From contig NZ_WNKZ01000028.1 of NCBI RefSeq assembly GCF_009720835.1, forward strand, positions 1 through 59,849: a stretch of 59,849 nt of DNA. Reading direction: 5' to 3'. A program made the translations under genes and the position numbers. The first letter of the stretch is position 1. Every line of letters starts with the position of its first letter. The DNA comes from Pseudoduganella buxea (GTDB lineage Bacteria; Pseudomonadota; Gammaproteobacteria; Burkholderiales; Burkholderiaceae_D). Below are positions 9,857 through 18,600 of the stretch, in pieces. A model generated the notes under the pieces. The model saw nothing but the letters and a program-made list of their open reading frames with translations, had not been told where the DNA came from and ran no database searches.

Positions 9857-9958
9857 GTGTCCGCACCATGCATTGCCGGGCCGGCACGGTCCGCGCACTG
9901 TCCACGCCGCTGTCCACGACCCTGTCCACGACTGTCCGCGGTCGTCCGGTGCGGACAC
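9857..9958. promoter_or_regulatory. Phased repeats, probable upstream activating sequence
   Basis: CTGTCCACG occurs at 9898, 9910 and 9922, with a variant CTGTCCGCG at 9932, so spacings are 12, 12 and 10 bases, close to one helical turn. They are enclosed by a perfect 11-base inverted repeat, GTGTCCGCACC (9857-9867) and GGTGCGGACAC (9948-9958). The array lies about 15-130 bases upstream of the sigma-54 promoter, the usual place for enhancer-binding protein sites. The binding protein is unknown and is not encoded in the window. Confidence 0.55.
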
Positions 9959-10034
9959 TTGACCCTGGCGCCGTCTTGACTGATCATCAAGTGAGCGCGG
10001 CCACGCATGGCTGCGCACCACACAGGAGACCTGC

Positions 10035-10862
10035 ATGAAACGATTCCTCGCCGTCGCCTTGCTGGCCGCGGCCAGCAGTGCCCCGGCCCTGGCCGCGGAA
10101 ACGGCCGCAGCACCCGACAGTGCACTGAAGGCGGCCATCGCCAACCCGGCCCGCACGCCGGACAACGTCAAGCGCGACGTCCACCGCCACCCGTACGAGA
10201 CGCTGACCTTCTTCGGCATCAAGCCGACCATGACGGTGGTGGAGCTTTCTCCGGGCGGCGGCTGGTATACGGAGATCCTGGCGCCCTACCTGCGCGACAA
10301 CGGCAAGCTGATCGCCGCCGGCGCCACGCCGGAATCGAAGACGCCGAACGTGGCGAAATCGGGCGAGCGCTTCAAGGCCCGCCTCGATGCCAATCCCGCC
10401 GTGTACGGCAAGGTGCAGCTGGGCGCCTTCGAGCCTGGCAATGGCGTGTTCAATTACGCGGCCAAGGGCAGCGCCGACATGGTGCTCACCTTCCGCAACC
10501 TGCACAACTGGGCCGCCGGCGGCGACGAGAAGCTGAAGGCCCTGCTGGCCAGCGTGCACACGGCCCTGAAACCGGGCGGCGTGTTCGGCGTCGTGGAACA
10601 CCGCCTGCCGGCGTCGAAACCGCAGGATGCGACGGCATCGTCGGGCTATATGCACGAAGCCTATGTCATCAAGCTGGTGGAAAGCGCGGGCTTCAAGCTG
10701 GCGGCGAAATCGGAGGTGAACGCCAATCCGAAGGACACGGCCGACCACAAGAACGGTGTATGGGCCCTGCCCCCAACCTACGCCAACAAGGACGAAGACC
10801 GCGCCAAATACGCCGCCATCGGCGAGAGCGACCGCATGACCCTGAAGTTCGTCAAGCAGTAA
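10035..10862 (+). CDS. Exported class I SAM-dependent methyltransferase-like protein
   Basis: A 275-aa protein with a cleavable signal peptide (MKRFLAVALLAAASSAPALA, cut before AET) and a methyltransferase fold. Motif I reads VVELSPGGGWYTEIL at about residues 69-83; later strands include ADMVLTFRNLHNW and LKPGGVFGVVEHR. It belongs to the predicted extracytoplasmic methyltransferase group (COG4798 type). The start has AGGAGA six bases upstream. The gene diverges from the TldD operon and ends at its own terminator. The substrate is unknown, and how a periplasmic protein would obtain S-adenosylmethionine is unclear; the fold may have another role. Confidence 0.85.
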   Translation: MKRFLAVALLAAASSAPALAAETAAAPDSALKAAIANPARTPDNVKRDVHRHPYETLTFFGIKPTMTVVELSPGGGWYTEILAPYLRDNGKLIAAGATPESKTPNVAKSGERFKARLDANPAVYGKVQLGAFEPGNGVFNYAAKGSADMVLTFRNLHNWAAGGDEKLKALLASVHTALKPGGVFGVVEHRLPASKPQDATASSGYMHEAYVIKLVESAGFKLAAKSEVNANPKDTADHKNGVWALPPTYANKDEDRAKYAAIGESDRMTLKFVKQ

Positions 10863-10887
10863 GCAGCACGTATGGTGCAATAGAAAA

Positions 10888-10917
10888 GAGCCGCGGGAAC
10901 TGGCGTTCCGGCGGCTC
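10888..10917. terminator. Hairpin terminator, possibly bidirectional
   Basis: A 13-base stem with one mismatch: GAGCCGCGGGAAC (10888-10900) against GTTCCGGCGGCTC (10905-10917), loop TGGC. It lies 25 bases after the methyltransferase stop; the T-tract on the plus strand is short (CTT). On the minus strand AAAAG on the other side gives CTTTT, so it could also end the small gene at 10938. Confidence 0.65.
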
Positions 10918-10937
10918 CTTGCATTGGGGTGTTGCGA

Positions 10938-11036
10938 TCAGCGGCGTTGGATACGGCTCATGAAACCACAGAAAATCACGAAGCCGGCGACCATCGAGCC
11001 ACTTACAACAATAATCGACACTAACAGCTCGTTCAT
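10938..11036 (-). CDS. Possible 32-aa single-helix membrane peptide
   Basis: An open frame of 32 codons beginning MNELLVSIIVVSGSMVAGFV and ending in CGFMSRIQRR. It has one hydrophobic helix (residues 4-25) and a basic C-terminus, the composition of genuine small inner-membrane proteins. It ends next to the hairpin at 10888. No strong Shine-Dalgarno sequence is seen, so the call is tentative. Confidence 0.4.
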   Translation of the reverse strand: MNELLVSIIVVSGSMVAGFVIFCGFMSRIQRR

Positions 11037-11211
11037 GCGGTTACAACTTTCATATTTTGACAAGACCCGTGATTATGCTGCATTTGCACATGAATGATAC
11101 TCACTGAAACCCACTGTTACACCTGTATTTGCAAATATTGTCAGGTAAATATGGCCTGTCCTGGCATTTTTGACAGGTTTTGGTGGCTGGGGTTCCGCAA
11201 AATGTCTGAAC

Positions 11212-12843
11212 TTACTTCACGGGCGTGAACGCCAGGTCGTGGAAGTCGTAGCTGAAGTCCGTTTCGGCGGAGACCGCCTGCATTTTCATGCGCTCGATCG
11301 AGCCGTCCGGGTTCAGCGAGAACGTCACATAGGCATCGGCGTTGAAGTTGCGTTCCTTCCAGCGCACGATGAAGGTGTCGTGCTGGAAGTGTTCCAGCTC
11401 GCCCGTCAGGTCCGGCGTGCGGGTAAACGCCATCACCTGCTTCCTGCCTTCGTGGCGGATCTCCACCTTGCCGTACCAGGGGTCGCTGTACTGGCCGTCG
11501 TAGCCGGTGCGCGGCAGCGACGGCTTCGAGGCCGCCCGCGCCGCCGTCGCCTTGCCCTGGCGCGCCAGTTCGTCGCGGTGATTCTGCTGCTCCTGGGCGG
11601 CGATGATGCCGACCCAGTCGGTCGGCGCCACACCCAGGTAGTGATCGAGGATGCGCCACTGCAGCGCCGCCATCGAGCCGCTGTTTTCCGCATTGGTGAA
11701 GATGGCCACGCCCAGCTTTTCGTCGGGCAGCATGACGATGCGCGAATAGAAGCCCTGCAGCGCGCCGCCGTGCATCACCAGCTTGCGGCCACGGTAGTCG
11801 CGCACATAGAAGCCCAGGCCATACGAATTGAAGTTGGCGCGGGTGGCGGCCAGCGCCGGCTTGGGGTCGGTGATCTTGACGGGCGTTTGCGACGTCCACA
11901 TTTCCCGGCCCTGGGCCGCGCTGTACAGGCGCGCCTTGCCTTCGGTGCCGTCGTACTCGCCACCGGCCAGCAGCGCATTCATCCACTTGGCGATGTCCTC
12001 GGCGCTGGTATTGATGCCGACGGCACCCACAGCATTATCGACCGGCATGGGTTTGACGACGGCGACCTTCCCGCCGATCTTGCTGTGGGGCGCGGCGAAG
12101 TCCGGTGCCTGCAGCATCGCGGCCACGCTGGTGGTGGTGCCGTGCATGCCCAATGGCGCCAGGATCCGGGCGCGGATGGCGTCGCCCCAGCTCTTGCCGG
12201 TCTGCTGGGCGATGATGCGGCCCGCCACGATGTACAGCAGGTTGTCGTAGGCGTAGCCGGCGCGGAAGCTGGTGGCCGGCTTCACGTAGCGCAGGCGGTG
12301 GATGATTTCATCCGTGCTGAAACTGGTGGTGGGCCACCACAGCAGGTCGCCGGCGCCCAGCCCCAGGCCGCTGCGGTGCGTCAGCAGATCGCGCACCGTC
12401 ATCTCCTGCGTGACGTAGGCATCGTACATCCTGAATTCCGGCAGGTGCATCGTGACGGGATCGTCCCAGTTCAACTTGCCCTGGTCGACCAGTTGCGCCA
12501 GTGCGGCCGCCGTGAAGGCCTTCGAATTGGACGCCACTTCGAACAGCGTCTTGCCGGTCACGGGTGCCGGGTCGCCCAGCCTGCGCACGCCGAAGCCCTG
12601 CGTGGCGACGACCTTGCCGTCCTTGACGATGGCGATGGCGATGCCGGGCACGTCGAAGGTCTTCAGCACGCGGTTGACGTCGCGTTCGAGGTCGAAGGCC
12701 GCCTGCGGCGCCGTCGTGACAGAGCCGGCGACGGCGGCAGCCTGATTGGCTGCCTGGTCGGCCGCCAGTACGGGCATGCGGGCGGCGGCAAACCCCAGCA
12801 CGGCCAGCAGCAGCGATGCTGCCAGCGGTTGGTTCAAACGCAT
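11212..12843 (-). CDS. Serine hydrolase, beta-lactamase/penicillin-binding family
   Basis: A 543-aa exported protein of the class C beta-lactamase-like family. A signal peptide ends near VLAA (about residue 28). The catalytic SNSK tetrad (SxxK) is at 105-108, the YDN motif (YxN) at 199-201, and the MHGGALQG segment supplies the HxG motif. A C-terminal DUF3471-like domain (about residues 430-540) follows. Such enzymes are D-aminopeptidases, esterases or peptidoglycan-related hydrolases more often than beta-lactamases. AAGGAGA lies six bases before the start and the gene follows the M1 aminopeptidase by 11 bases, so the two are co-transcribed. The substrate is unknown. Confidence 0.9.
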   Translation of the reverse strand: MRLNQPLAASLLLAVLGFAAARMPVLAADQAANQAAAVAGSVTTAPQAAFDLERDVNRVLKTFDVPGIAIAIVKDGKVVATQGFGVRRLGDPAPVTGKTLFEVASNSKAFTAAALAQLVDQGKLNWDDPVTMHLPEFRMYDAYVTQEMTVRDLLTHRSGLGLGAGDLLWWPTTSFSTDEIIHRLRYVKPATSFRAGYAYDNLLYIVAGRIIAQQTGKSWGDAIRARILAPLGMHGTTTSVAAMLQAPDFAAPHSKIGGKVAVVKPMPVDNAVGAVGINTSAEDIAKWMNALLAGGEYDGTEGKARLYSAAQGREMWTSQTPVKITDPKPALAATRANFNSYGLGFYVRDYRGRKLVMHGGALQGFYSRIVMLPDEKLGVAIFTNAENSGSMAALQWRILDHYLGVAPTDWVGIIAAQEQQNHRDELARQGKATAARAASKPSLPRTGYDGQYSDPWYGKVEIRHEGRKQVMAFTRTPDLTGELEHFQHDTFIVRWKERNFNADAYVTFSLNPDGSIERMKMQAVSAETDFSYDFHDLAFTPVK

Positions 12844-12854
12844 CGCGCGTCTCC

Positions 12855-14711
12855 TTATTTCTTGAGCAGTTTGTCCACCGATCCTTGCGTCTCGGGGTGG
12901 TAACGCGGGCGCGCCTTGCGGTAGACGTCGCGCGCCCAGGCGGCCTGGGTCGGAGTCTTCAGCAGCGCCGTGTACAGGGGCACGACGAACTTCTGGCGGC
13001 CCACGCTCATCAGGAATGCGTTGAGCGGTTCGCGCACATCGTAGTTCGCATGCACGGCGGCCAGGTAGAAGCGGAAGGCGATCTCGTTATTGCGGCTGGT
13101 ACGCAGCGCGAAGGTCTGGTCCAGTTCCTTCAGCTGCGCGGCATTGGCCTTGCGGTCGATATCGTTCAGGAAGTGCATCCATTCGGTCGCGGTCCAGCCG
13201 CGCGCCGTCAGGTCGGCCGTGGCCTGCTCGCCCTTGAGCCACGCATCGCGCTGGGCATCGACGGCGGCAAAGCGCCGCGACACGACGCGCTGCGCCGTGG
13301 CCGGAATGCCGGCGCCGTACAGCCACTCGTCCAGTTCGGCCTGGCCCATCACTTCCGGATGCTTGTCCAGCAGGTTGGCGCGCAGGTAGGCCAGGAACTG
13401 CTCCGTCGTCGCCGACTGGAAGGCATGCTGGTCGAACCAGCCGCGCAGGAACGGGTCGAACACTTCGCGGCCGGCGCGCTGCTCCAGGGTGCGCAGCAAC
13501 CAGGCGCCTTTCGGGTAGGCCAGGCCTTCGTCCGTGTAGGTCTCGGGGTTGACGTCGGGGTCGCGCGTGAGCAGCGCCTGCTTGGCCACGGGGATATCCT
13601 TCAGCGACGCCAGGGCTTCTTCCTGCTCGACCTGCAGGTTCATCTCGGCCACTTCGGCGCCATACAGGCTCTCGATGATGCGGGTGGTGACATAGGTGGT
13701 GAAGCCTTCGTTGAGCCACCAGTGCTTCCACGACGCGTTCGTGACGAGGTTGCCGGACCAGGAGTGCGCCAGTTCATGGGCGATCAAATCGTTCAGGCTG
13801 CGGTCGCCCGCGATCATGGTCGGCGTCAGGAAGGTCATGCGCGGGTTTTCCATGCCGCCGATGGGGAACGATGGCGGCAGCACGATCATGTCGTAACGGC
13901 CCCACCGGTAGGGACCGTACAGCGATTCGGCCGCCGTCACCATCTTCTCCGTGTCGGCCAGCTCGAACGCGGCCGCCTCGATGCGGCCCGGCTCCGCGTA
14001 CACGGCCGTGCGGGGGCCGAGATTGCGCAGTTCCAGTTCACCCACGGCGATCGCCAGCAGGTAGGAAGGAATCGGCTGCGGCATGCGGAAGTTCCAGCCG
14101 CCCTTGCCCGTGCCTTTCTGGTCGTTCTCGGCGCTCATGACGACGCGCATGCCGGCCGGTGCCGCCACTTTCGCCGAATACGTGAAGCGCACGGCCGGCG
14201 TATCCTGCACGGGCACCCAGGAGCGCGCATCGATGGGCTGCGACTGGCTGAACATGAAGGGCCGCTTGCCGGACAGGGTCTGGGCGGGCGTGAGCCACTG
14301 CAGGGCACTGGCGGTGGGCGCCGTGTGATAGTAGATGCGCACTTTCTGCGGCTGGTTCTGCAGCGAGATGCGCAGCGCCTGGCCCTTTTTCGGGTCGGCC
14401 TTGTCCAGCATGTACGAGGCGGGCGCCCAGCTGCCGGCAGGCGTCAGCACCTGCACGCGGGCGATGCTGAGCTGGCGCGTATCGAGCACCAGGGTGCGGG
14501 AATTCTTGTCCAGCCAGTTCAAGGTCAGTTCGGCGAAGCCGGACAGCGTCTTGCGGCCGAAGTCGGCCTTCAGGTCCAGGTGCAGCGCCGTGGTACGCAC
14601 CTCGTTGTAGCGGGCGTAGCTCAGCGGGTCCTGGGCGAAGGCGGAAACGGGGCCGAGCAGCGCCAGCGTGATGACCGGCGCCGCCCAGCGCGAAGTGATG
14701 GGTGTTCGCAT
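12855..14711 (-). CDS. M1 family aminopeptidase, leukotriene A4 hydrolase-like
   Basis: A 618-aa zinc aminopeptidase. A signal peptide (ends SAFA, residue 26) indicates export. The exopeptidase motif GGMENP is at 285-290, the zinc site HELAH at 312-316 with the third ligand Glu335 in WWLNEGFTTY, and a helical C-terminal domain follows, giving the leukotriene A4 hydrolase-type architecture. I chose the ATG at 14711 because it gives the signal peptide; the frame is open to 14810 but without a plausible start. It diverges from the manganese exporter. It probably trims peptides in the periplasm together with its operon partner. Confidence 0.92.
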   Translation of the reverse strand: MRTPITSRWAAPVITLALLGPVSAFAQDPLSYARYNEVRTTALHLDLKADFGRKTLSGFAELTLNWLDKNSRTLVLDTRQLSIARVQVLTPAGSWAPASYMLDKADPKKGQALRISLQNQPQKVRIYYHTAPTASALQWLTPAQTLSGKRPFMFSQSQPIDARSWVPVQDTPAVRFTYSAKVAAPAGMRVVMSAENDQKGTGKGGWNFRMPQPIPSYLLAIAVGELELRNLGPRTAVYAEPGRIEAAAFELADTEKMVTAAESLYGPYRWGRYDMIVLPPSFPIGGMENPRMTFLTPTMIAGDRSLNDLIAHELAHSWSGNLVTNASWKHWWLNEGFTTYVTTRIIESLYGAEVAEMNLQVEQEEALASLKDIPVAKQALLTRDPDVNPETYTDEGLAYPKGAWLLRTLEQRAGREVFDPFLRGWFDQHAFQSATTEQFLAYLRANLLDKHPEVMGQAELDEWLYGAGIPATAQRVVSRRFAAVDAQRDAWLKGEQATADLTARGWTATEWMHFLNDIDRKANAAQLKELDQTFALRTSRNNEIAFRFYLAAVHANYDVREPLNAFLMSVGRQKFVVPLYTALLKTPTQAAWARDVYRKARPRYHPETQGSVDKLLKK

Positions 14712-14833
14712 GGAGTCTCTTTCGAATTGACGGTGGCCGGCCCCGGTGGCGGGGCGGGCGCGGTGGAGAATAGCATAGAAGAGACAGGTTTTCGTGCCGC
14801 CTTCGGCCATGCTGGCGCCTCATCGGTTGGGTC

Positions 14834-14842
14834 TGATATGAT
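14834..14842 (+). promoter_or_regulatory. Extended -10 promoter for the manganese riboswitch
   Basis: TGATATGAT is an extended -10 element (TGn followed by TATGAT). No good -35 is visible. Transcription would begin close to 14848, exactly where the aptamer P1 stem begins, which supports both calls. Confidence 0.55.
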
Positions 14843-14847
14843 GCGCG

Positions 14848-15006
14848 GGTTCTTGGGGAGTAGCCTCCTGCCCGCATCGCGGGAAGTATCTGCGTCAACA
14901 CAATCGGCCGAAAGCAGGCCGTGGTGCAGATGGCCGCAAGGCCTGGCGAGACCAATGACCCACGGGCGGCCGTCATCTGGGCCGGGGCTGCCCATGGGTC
15001 CTTGGT
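14848..15006 (+). ncRNA. yybP-ykoY manganese riboswitch
   Basis: The conserved GGGGAGTAGC is at 14855-14864 and the conserved CGAGACC at 14947-14953. P1 forms between GGTTCTTGG (14848-14856) and CCAATGACC (14952-14960). The 3' strand can instead pair with TGGGTCCTTGGT (14995-15006), one mismatch over 12 bases, so ligand binding and the alternative stem exclude each other. In this class Mn2+ binding turns on expression of manganese exporters, and the next gene is one. Confidence 0.9.
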
Positions 15007-15030
15007 TAACGTCCGGCCCTTGCCACCTAT

Positions 15031-15606
15031 ATGGAAGCCTTCCTTGTCTCAACGGGCGTCGTCGCCCTCGCCGAAATCGGCGACAAGACGCAATTGCTCG
15101 CCTTTGTCCTCGCCACCCAGTTCCGCCGTCCGCTGCCGATCGTCTTCGGCATCTTCGTCGCCACCGTCGTCAACCACTTCTGCGCTGCCGCCGTCGGCAG
15201 CTGGATCACGAACCTGATGGGACCCGACATCCTGCGCTGGGTGCTGGGCCTGGGCTTTCTCGCCATGGCCGCCTGGATCATGGTGCCCGACGAGATCGAC
15301 GAGAACGAACCGCACAGCAGTCGCTATGGCGTCTTCGCCGCCACCGTGATCGCCTTCTTCCTGGCCGAAATGGGCGACAAGACCCAGATCGCCACCGTCG
15401 CGCTGGCGGCCCGCTTCGAGCAGATGATCCCCGTGGTGCTGGGCACGACGCTGGGCATGATGCTGGCGAACGTCCCTGCCGTCTACATCGGCAAGCGCGC
15501 CGCCACCGCCGTCAACCTGAAGCTGGTGCACGGCATCGCCGCCGTGATTTTCGTCGCGTTGGGCATTGCCACGTTGATGGGAGCCGGCCAGGCGATGGGG
15601 CTGTAG
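15031..15606 (+). CDS. UPF0016/TMEM165-family manganese exporter
   Basis: A 191-aa membrane protein with the two signature repeats ALAEIGDKTQLLAFVLA (about residues 12-28) and FLAEMGDKTQIATVALA (about 110-126). The E-x-G-D-K-T motifs form the cation site in this family. Six helices are expected. Bacterial members such as MneA export Mn2+. An in-frame TAA at 15007 limits the start to this ATG; the Shine-Dalgarno sequence is weak, in line with control by the upstream riboswitch. Confidence 0.92.
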   Translation: MEAFLVSTGVVALAEIGDKTQLLAFVLATQFRRPLPIVFGIFVATVVNHFCAAAVGSWITNLMGPDILRWVLGLGFLAMAAWIMVPDEIDENEPHSSRYGVFAATVIAFFLAEMGDKTQIATVALAARFEQMIPVVLGTTLGMMLANVPAVYIGKRAATAVNLKLVHGIAAVIFVALGIATLMGAGQAMGL

Positions 15607-15616
15607 AAATTGCTCA

Positions 15617-15684
15617 GAAAATGGGGACAGACCCCATTTTCCAGGAAAGATTGCATGAAAAATGGGGTCTGTCCCCATTTTTCA
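15617..15684. repeat. Paired REP-like palindromes (BIME)
   Basis: Two head-to-head units: AAAATGGGGACAGACCCC plus arm (15617-15642) and its inverse with ATGGGGTCTGTCCCCAT core (15656-15684). TTGCTC and CAAGCAA flank the pair. It fills the gap between the convergent manganese exporter and ndvB and can act as a bidirectional terminator because each stem ends in A/T runs. Confidence 0.8.
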
Positions 15685-15691
15685 AGCAATA

Positions 15692-18600
15692 TCAGCCGAC
15701 GGGGACGCGCAGTTCGACGGCGTGTTCGGCGCCGTCATCGACCAGCGTGATGACCCCGTCGGCCTGGAACTGGCCGTCCACCACCAGTGCTGCCGCGCCG
15801 CGCGTGACGCGGATCAGGTAGCGGCTGGTGCCGTAGCGGTAGCTCAGGGTGAAGCCTTCCCAATCGGCCGGCAGGCGTGGGGCCATGGCCAGCGTGGTGC
15901 CGGTGCGCCGCACACCCAGCAGCGACTCCAGGATCAGCCGGTACATCCAGCCGGACGAACCCGTGTACCAGCTCCAGCCGCCCCGGCCCACATGGGGCGC
16001 GACGGCGTAGATGTCGGCCGTGACGACATACGGCTCCACCTTGTAGACGGCGACGTTGTCGGCATCGCTGGCGTGCTGCACGGGGTTGATCAGCCGCATC
16101 AGCTCCCACGCCTTGTCCGTCTCGCCCAGCTGGGCGAAGGCCATCACGGTCCAGATGGCCGCGTGGGTGTACTGGCCGCCGTTCTCGCGCACACCCGGCA
16201 CGTAGCCGCGGATATAGCCGGGGTTCAGGTCGGCCTTGTCGAACGGCGGGTCGAGCAGCTGGATCAGGCCGTAGTCGCGCCGCACCAGCCGCGCGTCGAC
16301 CTGCGCCATCGCGCCCTTGGCGCGCTCCGGATCGGCCGCGCCGGACAGCACGCCCCAGCTTTGCGAAATCGAATCGATCTGGCATTCCTCGTTCTCGTGC
16401 GATCCCAGCGGCGTGCCATCGTCGAAATAGGCGCGCCGATACCACTGGCCGTCCCACGCGTGCTGCTCGACATTGGCGGCCAGCTTGTCCGCTTCACTCC
16501 TGCACAGGGCAGCGAAGTCCGTGTCGCCACGGGCCTCGGCGACGGGCGCGAACTGGCGCAGCACCTCGATCAGGAACCAGGCCAGCCACACGCTTTCGCC
16601 GCGGCCCTCCTCGCCCACCTTGTCCATGCCGTCGTTCCAGTCGCAGGAACCGATCAGCGGCAGGCCATGCACGCCGAACTTCAGGCCGTTGCGGATGGCG
16701 CGCACGCAGTGCTCGTACAGGTCGCCGGATTGGGGCGAACGGGCCGGCATGTCATAGTATGAATCCTCGTCCGGCTTGACCAGGCGCCCTTCGATATAGT
16801 GGGCCTGTTCGTCCAGCACGGTGGCGTCGCCCGTGACCTGGACGTAGCGGCTGGCGGCCAGGGGCAGCCACAGGTAATCGTCCGAGCAGTGCGTGCGCAC
16901 GCCCCGGTCCGACGGCGGATGCCACCAGTGCTGCACGTCGCCTTCGACGAACTGGTGCGATGCGCACAGCACCAGGTGTTCGCGCAGCAGGTGCGGTTCC
17001 GTGTGCACCATGGCCATCGCATCCTGCAGCTGGTCGCGGAACCCGAAGGCGCCGCCGGACTGGTAGTAGCCGCTGCGTGCCCACAGGCGGCAGGCGATGG
17101 TCTGGTACATCAGCCAGCCGTTGGCGATGACGTCCAGTGCCGGCTCGGGCGTGGCGATCTGCACCGCGCCCAGGGTGCTGTCCCAGTGCGCACGCACGGC
17201 GGCCAGCGCCTCGTGGGCCGCATTCTGCCCGCCATGCTTCTGCACCATCGTGGTGGCATCGGCACTGCGCCGGCCGCCCAGGCCCAGCACGAACACGATC
17301 TCGCGTTCCTGGCCCGGCAGCAGCTCGAATGGCACCTGCAGCGCCGCACAGCTGTCCAGCCCCGTGCCGACCTTGCCGGACAGGCGCTGGCGGCGCATGG
17401 CCGCCGGGCTGGCCAGGCTGCCGTTGCGGCCGATGAATTCCGTGCGGTCGCCCGTCAGGGTGCGGGTGGTGGCGTCGGCATTGAAGAAGGCCACGCGGCC
17501 GGAGAATTCCGTGTTGTAGGCATTGCGGGCGAACAGGGCGCCGCTGACGGGATCGAGCTCCGTCACGATATGCATGCCGGACTTGGCGCGCAGGTCGGCC
17601 AGTACCCATTCGACGTAGCCGGTGGCGGACAGGCGCCGCTCCACGGGCGAGTCGTTGCGCACCTTCAGCACGATGTATTTCACCGGCGCGTCGGTGGCGA
17701 CAAAGGTCGTCAACGTCGACGTGATGCCCCCTTCCGTGTGCTCGAAGGTGCTGTAACCGAAGCCATGGCGGGTGACGTAGTTGCCCGTGCCTCGCGCCGG
17801 CAGCGGCGTGGGCGACCAGAAGTGGCCGCTGCTTTCGTCGCGCAGGTAGAACGCTTCGCCGCTGGCGTCCGTCACGGGGTCGTTGTGCCAGGGCGTCAGG
17901 CGGAACTCGTGGGCATTCTCGTGCCACGTGTAGGCCTGGCCGCTTTCCGAAATGACGCTGCCAAACTGCGCGTTGGCCAGCACGTTCGACCATGGCGCCG
18001 GCGTGCGCTGGGTGGGGCCCGTGACGATCACGTACTCACGTCCGTCCGGCGTGAAGCCGCCGATGCCGTTCGACAGGATCAAATCGTGCGGCAGGTGGGT
18101 GGCGGGACCGGCATCGTCGTATTCGCCGCGGCTGTCGGCCAGCAGCGGCGGCATGCGCAGCGGCGGCGGGCCGGAACGCTTGACCTGCTCGGCCAGGGTG
18201 CCGCGGCCGTCGCCGACGATAACCCGCGCCACCGTCTGCAGCAGCACGCGGTCTTCCGTCGAGATCTGTTCCAGCGGGCGCACGAAGATGCCGCCCGGCC
18301 GGTCGATCGACTGCGCCTCGATGCCGGAAGCGATCAGACCCATGATCTGGTCGTGCAGGGCCTGGCGGTAGCCGGAGGTGTCCTCGAACAGGATCACCAG
18401 GTCGACCACCAGCCCTTTCAGGCGCCAGTAGGCGTGGGCCTGCACCAGCTGGCGCGCCAGCTCGATATTGGCCGCATCCTTCACTTGCAGCAGCACGATC
18501 GGCAGGTCGCCGGAAATCGCATACGGCCACAGGCCGGACTGGCCACGCTGGTTGCGGATCAGCACCGAGGGCTCGGCCCGCAGCGCCGCGTTCGGGTAGA

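Noticed and set aside
9756..9929. N-terminal extension of tldD-like 2 by 58 residues
   Set aside because: It would hide the Tat signal, ignores the good GGAGA before ATG 9755, and would place coding sequence across the sigma-54 promoter and repeats.
9898..9940. CTGTCCACG repeats as a CRISPR or satellite
   Set aside because: The units are 9 bases with 1-3-base spacers, too short and too few. An activator-binding array fits better. No CRISPR repeat-spacer pattern was seen anywhere in the window.
9974..9990. CTTGA/TCAAG inverted repeat before the methyltransferase as an operator
   Set aside because: It has only five paired bases around a seven-base centre and no clear promoter overlap, so it is too weak to list.
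12816..15821. A 1001-codon plus-strand frame opposite the M1 aminopeptidase and through the riboswitch
   Set aside because: It covers a certain minus-strand gene, a riboswitch and the exporter in the wrong frame. Codon composition is that of an antisense shadow.
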